DNA from: Acanthosepion pharaonis
Taxonomy: Eukaryota > Mollusca > Cephalopoda > Sepiida > Sepiidae
DNA: 64,000 nucleotides
Reading direction: 5' to 3'
Assembly: GCA_903632075.3 (NCBI GenBank)
Contig: CAHIKZ030005579.1
Span: forward strand, 205,001-269,000
The notes beneath the pieces were generated by a model. The model made no database searches and was not told the DNA's origin. It saw only the letters and a program-made list of their open reading frames with translations. The position numbers and the translations under genes are program-made. Positions 42,331 through 53,010 of the stretch are shown piece after piece (position 1 is the first letter of the stretch; each line of letters begins with the position of its first letter).

Positions 42331-42617
42331 CAGTCAGTTATGGGCCATGCGTAATACACACTTAGGCGATCATGTATCTTTCGATATATGACTGACGAGG
42401 CAGATTTTTTTCCGCAGTAGGTTTCCATTTCTTTCTGTGGTAGACCAGTTGCCATCAAAGGTCTGTCCTGCTAGTTACCCATAGCTGAGGGGAGAATAAG
42501 AAGTTTCATATCTTTCCGTATTAGCACGTAAGTGAATGTAATGGATTTGATTGGATTTCGAACTCGGCTCTCCGATTCCTCAATCCGAGCCGCTATCCAT
42601 TACTCCAACGTGCCTCC
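42331..42617 (-). mobile_element. SINE family S1
   Basis: Complete on the minus strand: head ACGTTGGAGTAATGGATAGC (about 42611-42592), B box GAGTTCGAAATCC, the CTATGGGTAACTAGCAGGAC body, and the tail CATGTATC..AAGTGTGTATTACGC to 42331. Confidence 0.85.
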
Positions 42618-42694
42618 TAGAATAAATAAATAAATAAATAATAACAATATTATTATAATATTTTTATTATAAAATATTATAATAAAAACATTCA

Positions 42695-42752
42695 AATCGC
42701 TACACAAAAGCTTTCATGTTTCAATACAATGATTGTACTTCCTCAGGCGACT
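42695..42752 (-). ncRNA. Hammerhead ribozyme candidate, family G left arm
   Basis: Minus strand. Stem I: AGUCGC (42752-42747) with GCGAUU (42700-42695), six pairs including one U-G. CUGAGGA at 42746-42740. Stem II AGUACAA-UCA-UUGUAUU (seven pairs, one G-U). GAAA at 42722-42719. Stem III ACAUGAA-AGCU-UUUGUGU folds as a seven-pair hairpin, so a monomer is possible. The cleavage site is GUA (A at 42701). Every core nucleotide and all three stems are satisfied, making this the best-formed hammerhead in the window. Confidence 0.82.
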
Positions 42753-42762
42753 GTTGGTAACT

Positions 42763-42811
42763 CTGAGGAAGTACACTCATACTATTGAAACATGAAAACT
42801 TTTGTGTAGCG
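42763..42811 (+). ncRNA. Hammerhead-like core, family G right arm
   Basis: CUGAGGA (42763-42769), GAAA (42787-42790) and the AUGAAAACUUUUGUGU stem III are present, but stem II is mismatched (GUA/UAC only) and stem I is lost (CU faces GC). Confidence 0.5.
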
Positions 42812-42904
42812 AGTTAAAACATTTTTATTATAATTTCTTATAATAAAAATATTATAATAATATTTTGCTCTACTTTGTACTGAGCACTATTTTTTTAAAA
42901 AAGT

Positions 42905-43750
42905 AAATGCTACGAACTGTGGATTTTTACTTCATTTCTTCTTTATCTTACTTTGATTTAAACAATAAATGTTTTTTTCAGATCAACCGGAATGTGTGAA
43001 TGACGGTTTGAACATTTGAGAGATTGAGATGTTGGATCCTTTCTGTTAATTCACCCCAAATAATGTAAAGTTACTTATCGCAAATATTAATTCACCCCAA
43101 GAAATTATAAATTTTAAATCAAAGTTTCTTTAGTCTTTTATTAAATATCTGGCCCTTTTTCGAAATTATAAGTTTTAAATCAAAATTTGTTTAGCTTGCC
43201 TTCAACCCTCGAAATGAAAAATAACCAAAAAGTCAGTAAGTTATTCACATTTCGTAAGTGTGTATGATATTCGAAGTACTTATAAGGATTTTTTTACAAT
43301 TTAAAAAAAAAAAGAAAAAAATCTGTTTATCGGGATGAGCGCGAACGTAGACACCACACTTAGAAATAGTGCACCCGAGTCGCCCACATTTGGGGCAATC
43401 GTAAAAGTCAACCCAACCAGAGTACAATGGAAGCACCTTGCTCTGGGAGAATTTGATGTGAATTTTAGAAAATATAAATTCTTTTTATTTGGGAATGAAT
43501 TAATATTTTGGGGAGAATGAACAGAAAAGTTCCGATATGTTTATTATTGATATATTTATATAATCAATACAATATATTTTGTACGTTTTGTTTTTCATTA
43601 CTGTATACCTACTTTTGTACCCCCCCCTGTACTGTAATAATTTTGCTTAAAGTTCCTATTTTCTTGATTTGAAATGAAAACTTGGAAATTTTCCAACATA
43701 TTTCAATAATAAAATTTTCACTTTCAAAAATTATTGTTTATAATTATATT
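42905..43750. other. No supported gene
   Basis: AT-rich. A minus frame at 43245-43436 reads DCPKCGRLGCTISKCGVY, a cysteine-rich stretch that looks zinc-finger-like but is short, lies next to poly-A and is unsupported by any upstream exon signal. A plus frame over the same bases is equally long. Confidence 0.35.
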
Positions 43751-43755
43751 TTAAA

Positions 43756-45262
43756 TACCACATATTTCCGCGTATAAGGCGACATTTAAATACTTAAAAA
43801 TTACCCCCCAAATAAGTGTTCGTCTAATACAACAGCTAACCTTAAATCCTGTGGTGTATCAGCACGGGTAAGTAAGCTAGTATGCTTGCACCATAGATTG
43901 CAGTCGTCTAACAACTGCCTCGGTATGGTAATTACTGATGTAAATATTTCCAGTTGAAACAATTCACATTATAATGTTGTACTACAGTTATAAATGTAAT
44001 AAAACTACATTTGTTTCTTGATTCCACATTAAAATGCAATATTCAAGAAACGATTACACAACAATTTGCAAAAGTTCTGCTGAGTAACACACACAAGTAA
44101 CAAGTAATGTAAACAAATTTTTTGTTCTTGTTTTGTAAGGAGGCATGGTGGAGTAATGGATAGTGACTTGAATTGTGGAATTGGGGAGCTGAGTTCGAAT
44201 TCTAATCGAATCAATTACATTCACTTACATGCTAATACCTTTGGGGAGTGTATGAATACTCTTCTCCCCCCCCCCAGCTATGGGTAAATAGCAGGACAAA
44301 CCAGGTTCTCTAGCCTTGGATGGCAACTAGTCTACCGCAGAAAGAAATTGCAACCTACTGCCTCATCAGTGATGTATCGAGAGATCCATGATCTCTTAGG
44401 CATGTATTTTTCTATTATTAATGTTTTTTTTTCTGTTATCTTTCAAAACATGAATAAGAATTCACAAGATTTTGTTTTACTGAAACCTTGTTTCATCAAA
44501 GATTTCTTCACGTATAAGGCGACTTTTAAATCTTAAAAATTACCCGCCAAAATAGGTGTTCGTCTAATACAACAGTTACAAAAAGCTAACCTTAAATCTT
44601 GTGGTGTATCAGCACTGGTAAGTAAGCTAGTATGCTTGCGCCATAGATTGCAGTAGACTAACAACTGCCTCGGTATGGTAATTACTAATGTAAATATTTC
44701 CAGTTGAAAAAATAGTACTGTAGTAGACAACAATTTGCAAAAATTCCGCTAAGCAACACACAATTAAGAAATAACGTAAACAAATCTTTCGTTCTTGATT
44801 TCTAAAGCTATGCGTGCATTCACACCAATCATTACTTCTCATTGTAGTGTTAAATAACAACATTTAGGATGACATACAATCTATATTTCTAATTAAAATT
44901 CATAATCAGTGTGCTGTTAAATAACAACATTTAGTATAATATTCAAACTTTATTTTTCAATAACATACATTATAGAGTATACTTTTTGTTTGTGGTGTTA
45001 AGCAACAAAACATTTCAGATGCTATAAAATCTTTATTTCTCATTGCAGAAGACACCTACATACATATTTAAAACCCTTCAAAATTACTATGATCATCGCG
45101 ATCTTATGCAAAGAGTCCATCATAAGCATCGTCATTTACAGTTTCGTCATATGGGTCGCAATCGGTCTTATACGACGAATATCAGATAAAATCACGAAAA
45201 TTTACCCAGATTTTGGGTTTCGTCTTATCTATATGTCGCCTTATACGTGGAAATATATGGTA
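43756..45262. mobile_element. Non-autonomous TIR element (pogo/Tc1-like, TA target)
   Basis: The left end TA-CCACATATTTCCGCGTATAA (43756) and the right end read inverted TA-CCATATATTTCCACGTATAA (from 45262) match over about 28 bases including GGCGACA, with TA as the presumed target duplication. Inside, a segment of about 300 bases (43790-44120) is repeated at 44515-44830 together with a second terminal-repeat-like CACGTATAAGGCGAC at 44510, so two copies may be fused or nested. No transposase frame. A SINE lies at 44141-44410. Confidence 0.75.
44141..44410 (+). mobile_element. SINE family S1 nested in the TIR element
   Basis: GGAGGCATGGTGGAGTAATG head (44141), B box GAGTTCGAATTC (44192), CTATGGGTAAATAGCAGGAC body, then a 3' part lacking the usual GCGGGAAAAATCTG segment. 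Confidence 0.85.
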
Positions 45263-45517
45263 TATGAAAAAAAAGTGTTAGCTTAAACTGACGCCAGTGG
45301 AATATATTTGAAGCTGACGCCATCTTTGTTTTCCATACGCGTTGGCCATTTTTGAAGTTCGTATTTTATTGATTGCCGATGCTTGGTAATTTTTAAGAAT
45401 TTCAGTGAAATTTTCACTTACCAAAATTATAACCGTCAATTATAGTTTAAATATATGGGAAAAGGAATGTGTTAGTTTAAACCACTGGCATTTTCGGAAT
45501 GAAAATTTATCTTTTCT

Positions 45518-46130
45518 ATAAATATTTTCATGGTAATTGTTCTAATGAACTTTCCTTCTTTGTACCTCGACCACATGAGTAATTACTTTTTGTTAAATAA
45601 TTTTCACATCAGTCAAGGCAATAAAGCCACTATGATGCAAGGGGTTACTGCGTATTAGAGAATATGAGAAAAAAACTAGTATTAAGGAGAGAGGACATCA
45701 AAAGAACAAGAAGTAAGAAAATGGAAGATAACAATTGACATTGTATTTAATTTTTTGAAGCTCAATGTTAACTGGGAAGCAAGAAGCCAGAAGAGAGTTC
45801 CACAAGCGAGAAGCTCGATAGAAGAAACTGTTAGCATAGAACTTACGGTTGCATGTAGATTCCTAGATTGGCAGTTAGGTCTCATAGTGTTAATGTTGAA
45901 TTAGCTCGATGTAACCCTCCGTTCTATTTTAATAGTTTCTTTTCTCGCATATCTCGCATGTGGAACTCTCTTCCGGTTTCTTTCCCTGCCACCGACCATC
46001 TTCAAAATTTCAAATGCAATGTCAGTTGCCATCTTTCTTTTGTCTTCCTGAAACCTGTTCTTTTATTGTCCTTTTTCCTCACTTGTCTTCTTATTCTCTT
46101 TCACTTCCGGTAACCGCTTGCGTCTTTCTG
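45518..46130. pseudogene. Non-LTR fragments in inverted arrangement
   Basis: 45518-45582 (plus) matches the CATGGTAATTGTTCTAATGAAC segment of the 4.4 kb copy. 45600-45860 (minus) is a 3' tail ending in GCATAGAACTTACGGTTGCA. 45862-46130 (plus) reads FLDWQLGLIVLMLN-type text then RCNPPFYFNSFFSRISRMWN and SLPVSFPATDHLQNFKCNVS. The minus and plus pieces meet at 45861, so the locus is a head-to-head inversion of one family. Confidence 0.75.
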
Positions 46131-46384
46131 GCATTATTATTTGTTTATATTATCAATTTGTGAGTGCATTATACGCAGGGACGTTTTATACAGCATCAAA
46201 TAAGTTATGGATGGATGTGTGTGTAAGTTTCAATATTCAACCGATATGTCATACGGGCGCTAATATATTCACGGCCCATACACGCCATATTTGGTATTCA
46301 TTAACTGAACACGTAGGGTTACTGTCGATTGAAATTTATAAAATCTTTCTTAATTTTTTTCTGGAAATGGGTTAGTCAAATTTG
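46131..46384. other. No recognised feature
   Basis: An 85-codon plus frame (46118-46375) has no family signature. Confidence 0.4.
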
Positions 46385-47195
46385 TTGTTTCTTTCTAATT
46401 CCTATACTAAATAAATAATGTAATTTACAATGAATTTCAATAATAGTCATTTACAATGCATTCTTATACTAAAGTCATTCGTATTGCATTCCTATAGTAA
46501 AAACAATTGCAATGCAATATTTTAGTAAGTTTTTTGCACTACAGTCATATAGTAAAATCATGTGCAAATCATTCCTTTAGTAAAATCATTTTCCAATGCC
46601 TTCCGATAGTAAAATCATTTTAAAATACATTTTTATGGTAAAATCATTTTTCAATGCATTCCTATAATGCATTTCTATAGTAAAATCATGTGCAATGCAT
46701 TCCTATAGTAAAATCATTTGCAATGTATATCTATAGTAAAGTCATTTCCAATGCATTCCTATAATAAAAGCATTTGCAATGCATCCCTGTAGTAAACTCA
46801 TTTGCAATGCATTTTTATAGTAAAATCATGTGCAAAGTGTACCGATAGTAAAATCATTTACAATGTATTTCTATAGTAAAATCATGTGTATTGTATTCCT
46901 ATCTTAAAATCATTTGCAATGCATTCCTATATCAAAATCATTTGCAATGCATTCCTATAGTAAAATAATTTGCAATGCATTTTTATAGTAAAATCATTTC
47001 CAATGATTCCTCTAGTAAAATCATTTACAATGCATTTCAATAGTAAAATCATGTGCATTGTATTCCTATCTTAAAATCATGTTCTGTGCATTCCTATATT
47101 AAAATCATTTGCAATGCATTCCTTAGTAAAATCATGTTCAGTGCATTCCTATTTTAAAAATCATTTGCAATGCATTCCTATGGTAATGTTGCAAA
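46385..47195. repeat. 28-base minisatellite (second, unrelated)
   Basis: About 28 tandem units of period 28, with core TAGTAAAATCATTTGCAATG followed by CATTCCTA. Units vary by substitutions (TTTGCA, TGTGCA, TTTCCA) and a few single-base indels. The two 28-base arrays of the window share no sequence. Confidence 0.93.
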
Positions 47196-48115
47196 TAACC
47201 ATTTGCATACAAGAAACATATAACATTCATTGGTCGAACAGTTAGCGTTTTTGCCCGTGGAAATTAAACTTCTACTGTCCAATAACTGTTATCGCTCTTT
47301 TTACTACTGTTGGGTTTTTTCTTTCAAATATTTCACTTAAGGTCAGGTGGAAAGTTATTTCCTTTTTCTTTTTAGTATCATGTGTTAACCATTTTTGGTT
47401 TTGTTGTTGCTGCAGGTTTCAGGTAATGGTTTTGTTATGTGGTAAAGCTCTTTCTGATCGTATAGCGCCTGTCTATAGAGTCTGAGAAAGTATTGTCTTC
47501 TTTTATACCTAAAGGATTCATTTGCGCGTGAAGCCATTTTCACACATTATTATCTCACTAACGACTGTTTAGCCTCTGTTAACTCCCATCTCTAACCGGC
47601 AAACGCTTCTCCAGAACGTTGGTCTCAATGTAGCGAATAATCGATAAAAAATCTCCCTGTTCCAAAATGCATAGAACGGTCCTACAGATGTATGCTGAGG
47701 TTTCTTTTTAGTGAAAAAGAATGGGCAGTTTTTGATTTCATCCATGCATTTTTTTTCTTTCTTATCTTGGAGTCTGGAGGCTATAGCCACTTGACTGTAT
47801 TGGCTATTGTCTTCTAATTATCTTCGCCTCTATTACATTATTAATCTCTTGTTTTGTTCTTAATTATTTAATATTCTTCTTATGGGGAATTTTGTCAGTT
47901 CCACTTAAAAATTGCCGGTTATTCAATCTCCGGTAGGCAACTCCGAGGTCACACTATGTTGTCGTCTGCACTAGTCTCCCTTCCTGCACATGTTACATTA
48001 GGCGACTGACTGCTGCTACTAACCTAGGCCCTTCCTTAACAAAATAACACACCATGACTATAAGCAACCAAATATACAAAACTAAACCAACTTAACTAAA
48101 ATCAACCTAACTCCC
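47196..48115. other. No recognisable gene
   Basis: Mixed sequence with no repeat partner. The minus frame 47569-47790 lacks any known motif. Confidence 0.4.
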
Positions 48116-48119
48116 GCAA

Positions 48120-50362
48120 CCTTTCTCCAACATTCGTGGTATTCGGACCAACTTCTGCTATATGGAATCGTTTCTATTCGAAAAGTCTCCAGACATCCTA
48201 GCTCTCTGCAAAACTAACCTTAACTCTTCAATTCCTGGATACCCTTCTGATATGTCCCGGAAAGGGATATATTTGTTCGAAATAGCAAAGTGGTTTTGGA
48301 CTACTGTAACCGAGTAGGACAATCTAGTAGGTAACCGTAATGGACTGGTCCTCGTCGTAGTGGTAGGCAATAGGCGTAGGCAATAGGCGTCGACTCTGTA
48401 CCTTTACATCAGTCTGTATTTATGGTATTTATGATATTACTGTGAGGGGAATCCCAGATGTTTGCATATTCATTACATCAATGAGGAAAGGGTGTATGCA
48501 TGTTCATTACATCACCTTCCCCCTGAGCTAAATTTTCCCGTTAAATTTAGCTTCAATATTTTCTCTTTTTAGGGTCTGGACTTAATCGATTGATTTTTTT
48601 TCCTGAGTCTTTTTCGCCTCAATCCTCCTTGCAGTGGTGGCGTTTGACACACTGGTACCTCAGGCCTTGAGGTCGTTTCGAATCTCGTCGCCAAATGATA
48701 TGTCCTGGAAAGGGATATATTTGTTCAAAGTAGCAAAGTGGTTTTGGACTACTGTAACCGGGTAGGACAATCTAGCAGGTAACCGTAATGGACTGGTCCT
48801 CGTCGTAGTGGTAGGCAATACGCGTAGGCAATAGGCGAAGACTATGGGCGTAGGCAATAGGCGTCTCCGTACCTCCACATCAGTCTGTATTTATGGCTGA
48901 CACCAGCCAATCAAATTACTGCGAGGGGGAACCCAGGTGTATGCATATTCATTACATCACTTTCTCTCCTTAGGAAGGACTCTAATGTCCACATGCATGG
49001 CCTGGGAGCTTATGTTCGCGAACATTTTCTGGTGGCTAAGGAACTATCTCTTGAATCACCAGACCATTCTTACATGTGTCTCCGCCTCTCTCTACTTAAC
49101 TCAGTCAGCTATCTCTTCTTTCTCTACTGTTTCCCTTCCTCTCATGACTTGTTTGCTAGATAGTATTTTTGATAATATAGACAAAGGCATCTCCCTGCAC
49201 TTGTTTGCAAATATATTTTTGTTCGGTGACTTCAGTGCTCACCATGCCAGGTGAATTAAACACTCTGCCACTGACCTCATTGGCATCGAAACCCTGAACT
49301 TCTAAATCACTCACTCTCTCACGCAAGTGGTAGACTTCCCCAAGCGTTTCCCCAGTAAGCCTGTCAGACACGCTTCTCTTTTAGATCTCTTCTTAAACTC
49401 TATCCCTGACCCATGTCGTACTATGCAGCTCTGCCCTCTTGACAACTCTGATCATGCGGTAGTGTCTATAAACATCTCCTTCCGCTTACTCACCAGCCAA
49501 GAACCTCCTACCAACAGAATATCTTTCTGTTATCAACGAGCGGGTTGGGACTCGTTCCATGATTTGAGTTGGAAATGAAGTTTTTAATCATCCTGTTCAA
49601 AAATGCGCGTCTGAGGTCTCCTCCTGGATTAAAGCCGGCATCACCCCAGCAAAGAAATACCAAGTTAAATCGCATTCATCTCCTTGGTTCTGACCTGCAT
49701 TCTCGGTCACTATAGCCCACAGGAATCACTTCTTCCGACTGTACCAGAGCGATACGTCTGACTGCAACAGACATCTCTTTGTCTCTGTTCGTAACGAATG
49801 CAATCTTGCCCTCAAAGAAGCGAAGTTACTGTTTGCTGGTAGAATGAAGCAACGTATAGCATCTCGCAAGTTCGATTCTAGAGATAATTGGCGGATCTGC
49901 AAGAGTCTGCTGAACAACACCAAATCCTAAATCCATCCTCTAGTCAATCAATTCGAAGTCCTGACATCTACAGCAGGTAAGGTTGAATGCTTTGCTCGAA
50001 AATACTCTTCCAACTGAACATTCAACTTTGGACTACCCACACCTGATTTCCTTCCTAGAACTGAGGCTCTACTGACACATATGCGCATAACCCCGTCAGT
50101 GGTCTCGGGCATCATTTCTAAGGCAAGCGGAGGTGACAAGTTCCCAGCTGTCGTCCTAAAGAAATATGCTCCTGAGCTGGCACCAGTTCTCTCCAAATTC
50201 TACAACTATTGCCTCGTTGCTTCCGGCTTTCCAACTTGTTGGAATTTCTCCTCTATAGTTGCTGTTTTTAAGAACTCTTGAGAATCTTCTGACCCCCCCC
50301 CCACTCTAACTATCGCCCTATTATTCTCCCACAGCTTTTCGGCAAAATATTCGAGGCTCGAA
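48120..50362 (+). pseudogene. Jockey-like non-LTR element: endonuclease and start of RT, interrupted
   Basis: 48130-48247 reads FLFEKSPDILALCKTNLNSS, the start of the apurinic-like endonuclease. After the inserted LTR element it resumes in phase with the same protein order: DSNVHMHGLGAYVREHF (48972 on), SLESPDHSYM, FGDFSAHHAR (about 49218-49250), SLTQVVDFPKRF, SLLDLFLNSIPDPC and DNSDHAVVSI (about 49440-49470). The SDH motif is present, and GDFNAHH reads GDFSAHH. The RT begins at SKASGGDKFPAVVLKKYAPE (about 50120-50180) and CWNFSSIVAVFKNS, then NYRPI-like text in shifted frame to FGKIFEA at 50360, where a SINE interrupts. Stops at several places. Confidence 0.85.
48248..48959 (+). mobile_element. 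Short LTR element (TRIM-like) inside the non-LTR endonuclease
   Basis: Direct repeats 48248-48480 and 48696-48959 (TGATATGTCC..start, ..CATTCATTACATCA-type end, TGAT/ATCA termini) flank about 215 bases of non-coding sequence. The flanks CCTTC (48243-48247) and CTTTC (48960-48964) look like a 5-base target duplication with one change. Removing the element restores the endonuclease reading GYPSL..RKDS. The right repeat has an extra GGCGTAGGCAATAG block. There is no coding capacity. A local copy of the repeat end (48491-48514) follows the left repeat. Confidence 0.78.
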
Positions 50363-50872
50363 GGCACGGTGAAGTAATGGATAACTGTTCGGACTGAGGA
50401 ATCGTAGGGCCGAGTTCGAATTCCAGTCGAATCCATTACATTCACTTACGTGCTAATACCCTTGGGAAAGGTGTGAATCCTCTTTTCTCCCCACAGCTAT
50501 GGGTAAATAGCAGAACAGATTGGGTTATATAACCTTGAATGTCAAGTAGTCTATCACAGAAAGAAATTGCAACTGCTAGGAAAAAATTTGCCTCGTCAGT
50601 CATGTATCAAAAGATACATGATTGCCTAAACGTGTATCACGCATGGCACATAACTGACTGACTGACTTTCTAGTCGAATCCATTACATTCACTTACGTAC
50701 TAATACCCTTGGGAAAGGTATGAATCCACTTCTTCTCCCCCCAGCTATGGGTAAATAGGAGGACAGACCCGGTTCTATAGCCTTGTATGGCAACTGGTCT
50801 ACCGCAGAAAGAAATGGAAATCGACCGCGGGAAAATATCTGCCTCGTCAGTCATGTATCTTTCGATACATAA
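50363..50872 (+). mobile_element. SINE family S1, dimeric copy
   Basis: The full unit begins GGCACGGTGAAGTAATGG (50363), B box GAGTTCGAATTCC (about 50411), and ends ATAACTGACTGACTGAC. The headless second unit starts TTTCTAGTCGAATCC and ends at ATGTATCTTTCGATACAT. Same dimer junction as at 1349. It separates the RT N terminus from the element's 3' end. Confidence 0.85.
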
Positions 50873-51125
50873 CCGCCACTTCTACCCCAACAGTTTCTTT
50901 TCACGCACTTCCCGCCTGAAAGGAACTTCCTTCATTTCTCTTGCTTCCTTGAAAATTACAGTCTTCAAAAATTTAAATACGATGTCAATCGCCATCTTCT
51001 GTCTTCTTGAATCCCGTTCATCTTTTATCCTTTCCTCAATCCCCTCCATAATCAGTCTTTTCTCTCAGGTTCACTCTCTGCAATGCCCTGCGTACTAGTG
51101 GCATTCCCGTCTTATTTGGGCTGAA
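50873..51125 (+). pseudogene. Non-LTR 3' end after the SINE
   Basis: NRHFYPNSFFSRTSRLKGTS then ITVFKNLNTMSIAIFCLLES: the conserved FYPNSFFSRT block and the 3' tail shared with 27280-27400. Compared with a complete element, most of the RT is missing between 50362 and here, so the locus lost about 1.3 kb before or during SINE insertion. Confidence 0.75.
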
Positions 51126-51645
51126 ATGCTTAAAAAAATATATATATATCTCTGTTTTGATTCGTTCCAGAGCGAACCTCGTATAATGATTTTTGGGAAC
51201 GAAAGGGTAAAAATTGATTGTTTCAATAGAAAAATTGGTCGGTTTAAAATCGAATTTGTGTTCTGGCATCGAACTACATTTCATATCCGGAAGTCACCGT
51301 AAAAATAAATAAATAAAGGAATATATATAAATTAATTTCTTATTCTATCTTTCCAATTCACGAGACTGGCAGGTAGAAATATCGATTTCTCCCCAAAACA
51401 CAAATTATGATAAAGCTTACTTTTAATGGCATTCATGCGACATTTCCGAAGGTTACAAAATATTTCCGAGCGGATAAGATGCGTCTTTTGTTTTAAAACT
51501 GTCTTATTTCTCATATTGAATTAAAGGAAAAAAGAAAAGAAAAGAAAAAAAAAACAACTCTATCCTTGATTTCGACTAAGTAATTTTAAACGGATTAATC
51601 GAATGAAAGTGAATTAAATCAGTATACATTAAATATGACATGAAA
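51126..51645. other. No recognisable gene
   Basis: AT-rich with short A-rich runs. Two minus frames (51036-51284, 51332-51514) have no recognisable motifs. Confidence 0.4.
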
Positions 51646-51649
51646 TGGG

Positions 51650-51940
51650 CAATCGTGGTTCTCCACAGCTTCCAAGCTTTTGCATTTACTTTCAACAAAT
51701 TCTCCTCAATTTTACCAAAAAAAGTTTCCATGCCTGATGATGACTGGTGTACCTGTCGAAAGTACTTGCATATTTAAGGAAGACCTAATACAGTTTATAA
51801 TTTTTAAAAAAGAAAAAAAGGAACATATCATTCATCGAGGGGTTAGTGGGTTAATGCATTTTTAAAATTTAGTTAACGAAGTGAATTCGCCATTTTAAAT
51901 CATTAACTTTACTAATTTACTTCTTGTACGAATGATTCAT
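51650..51940 (+). repeat. Hammerhead repeat, family H
   Basis: Contains a hammerhead at 51730-51771 and the downstream landmark CGAAGTGAATTCGCC (51877-51891), shared with 24645-24905. Ends at (TA)n 51948-51972. Confidence 0.7.
51730..51771 (+). ncRNA. Hammerhead ribozyme candidate, family H
   Basis: Stem I AUGC (51730-51733) pairs with GCAU (51768-51771). CUGAUGA at 51734-51740. Stem II GAC-U-GG...CC-U-GUC (42-57). GAAA at 51758-51761. Stem III AGUACU (61-66) is self-complementary, with U at the cleavage position. Here GAAA is followed by G rather than the usual C. Confidence 0.65.
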
Positions 51941-52202
51941 TGTAAATATATATATATATATATATATATATAAAGAAAGAACAGTAAGATATATAATCCG
52001 GTGTTCTTATAGATATTTTTATTTTTACAAAATAGTGCCTAATGTAAATTTACAGGGCATTAATGTTACTTCAAAATTTACAGAGCATTAAAGTTACTTC
52101 AAAATCCGCTTGAGGAATTACAAAATTAAATTCGGGGCTTTTAGCTTCCATTTTTGAAACATGGTTAGAGCTGTGTAGCGGAAAAAAACATATTTTAAAT
52201 CA

Positions 52203-52209
<7 letters not shown>

Positions 52210-52261
<52 letters not shown>

Positions 52262-52357
52262 TAAAGGTTTGTCACTTAGCTGTTTGATGTTATCTTCAGC
52301 ATCCTGACTCCAGAGTTTCGTAGACGGTCCTCTCTGTCAATTTACTGCTTATATTAC

Positions 52358-52405
<48 letters not shown>
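52210..52405. repeat. Dispersed repeat P, copy 2, between (TA)n arrays
   Basis: (TA)n at 52207-52258 and about 52363-52402. The segment between shares GTTTGTCACTTAGCTG with 24960. Its minus strand has GAAACUCUGGAGUC, a GAAA with a self-complementary stem III and GUC, but no intact CUGANGA. Confidence 0.5.
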
Positions 52406-52409
<4 letters not shown>

Positions 52410-52607
52410 TGACTGTTTTTGTGTGTGCAAGCGAAATATATCTTTTGGGATCTTAGCCTGTGTAGGAATTGTGCAAATGACAGATTCGGCTAATCTGTTA
52501 GAGGTTCTCAAGGATTTTTGGCAGTCTTATTTTAAATAGTGTCTAAGTTGTTAGAAGGTAGACCTATTCTAATTTCCCGAATACGGTCACTGCATTATGC
52601 TCACCGT

Positions 52608-52700
52608 CCTGGGTATAACGATAAACTACATCCGCGTCCTGGGTAAGATGATAAACTATATCCGTGTCATGGGGAAGACGATAAACGACATCCAACAGCA
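52608..52700 (+). repeat. 30-base tandem repeat, three units
   Basis: Units starting GTCCTGGGTATAACGATAAA, GTCCTGGGTAAGATGATAAA and GTCATGGGGAAGACGATAAA. The period of 30 keeps one frame (VLGKMINYIR-like), and this frame ends soon after at a stop. Probably not coding. Confidence 0.7.
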
Positions 52701-52859
52701 AGGCCTTTGATCAGGAGGTTTTGAGGAGCATGGAACTATCTCTTAATTACTAGTGTTCCCAGGTCCACCCTGACCCGGCGTGGTAGCACCAGTCAGGGTC
52801 CTAGCTATGGACAAAGAGTTGTTACCCCACACCCACAAAGAGGTCAAAACACCATGAAA

Positions 52860-53010
52860 TTATAAAAAAATAGTTTTAAATACCAGCAATACTTTTTTGA
52901 AAAATTATTACCAATACATTTTGGAAAAAAAATATTACCAGCACTACATTTTTGGTAAAATATTACCAACAATACATTTTTTGAAAAAAAATATTACCAG
53001 CAATAAAAAT
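52860..53010. repeat. Degenerate AT-rich tandem repeat
   Basis: Four loose units with ATTACCAGCAATACATTTTT and a poly-A run, period about 33-38. Confidence 0.65.

Larger units (their letters stand above)
42640..42900. repeat. Hammerhead repeat, family G (foldback)
   Basis: AATATTATAATA-rich flanks enclose inverted arms: left about 42688-42746 and right about 42763-42822 (CTACACAAAAGCTTTCATGTTTCAAT with its partner). The tail hairpin GCTCTACTTTGTACTGAGC is at about 42870-42888. Confidence 0.85.

Noticed and set aside
43245..43436. Cysteine-rich minus frame (DCPKCGRLGC) as a zinc-finger exon
   Set aside because: Only about 40 plausible residues, next to a poly-A run, with no splice context or homologous neighbour; an equally long frame exists on the other strand.
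46385..47195. Second 28-base array as a CRISPR or regulatory array
   Set aside because: Tandem repeat without spacers; variation is scattered point change, typical of a minisatellite.
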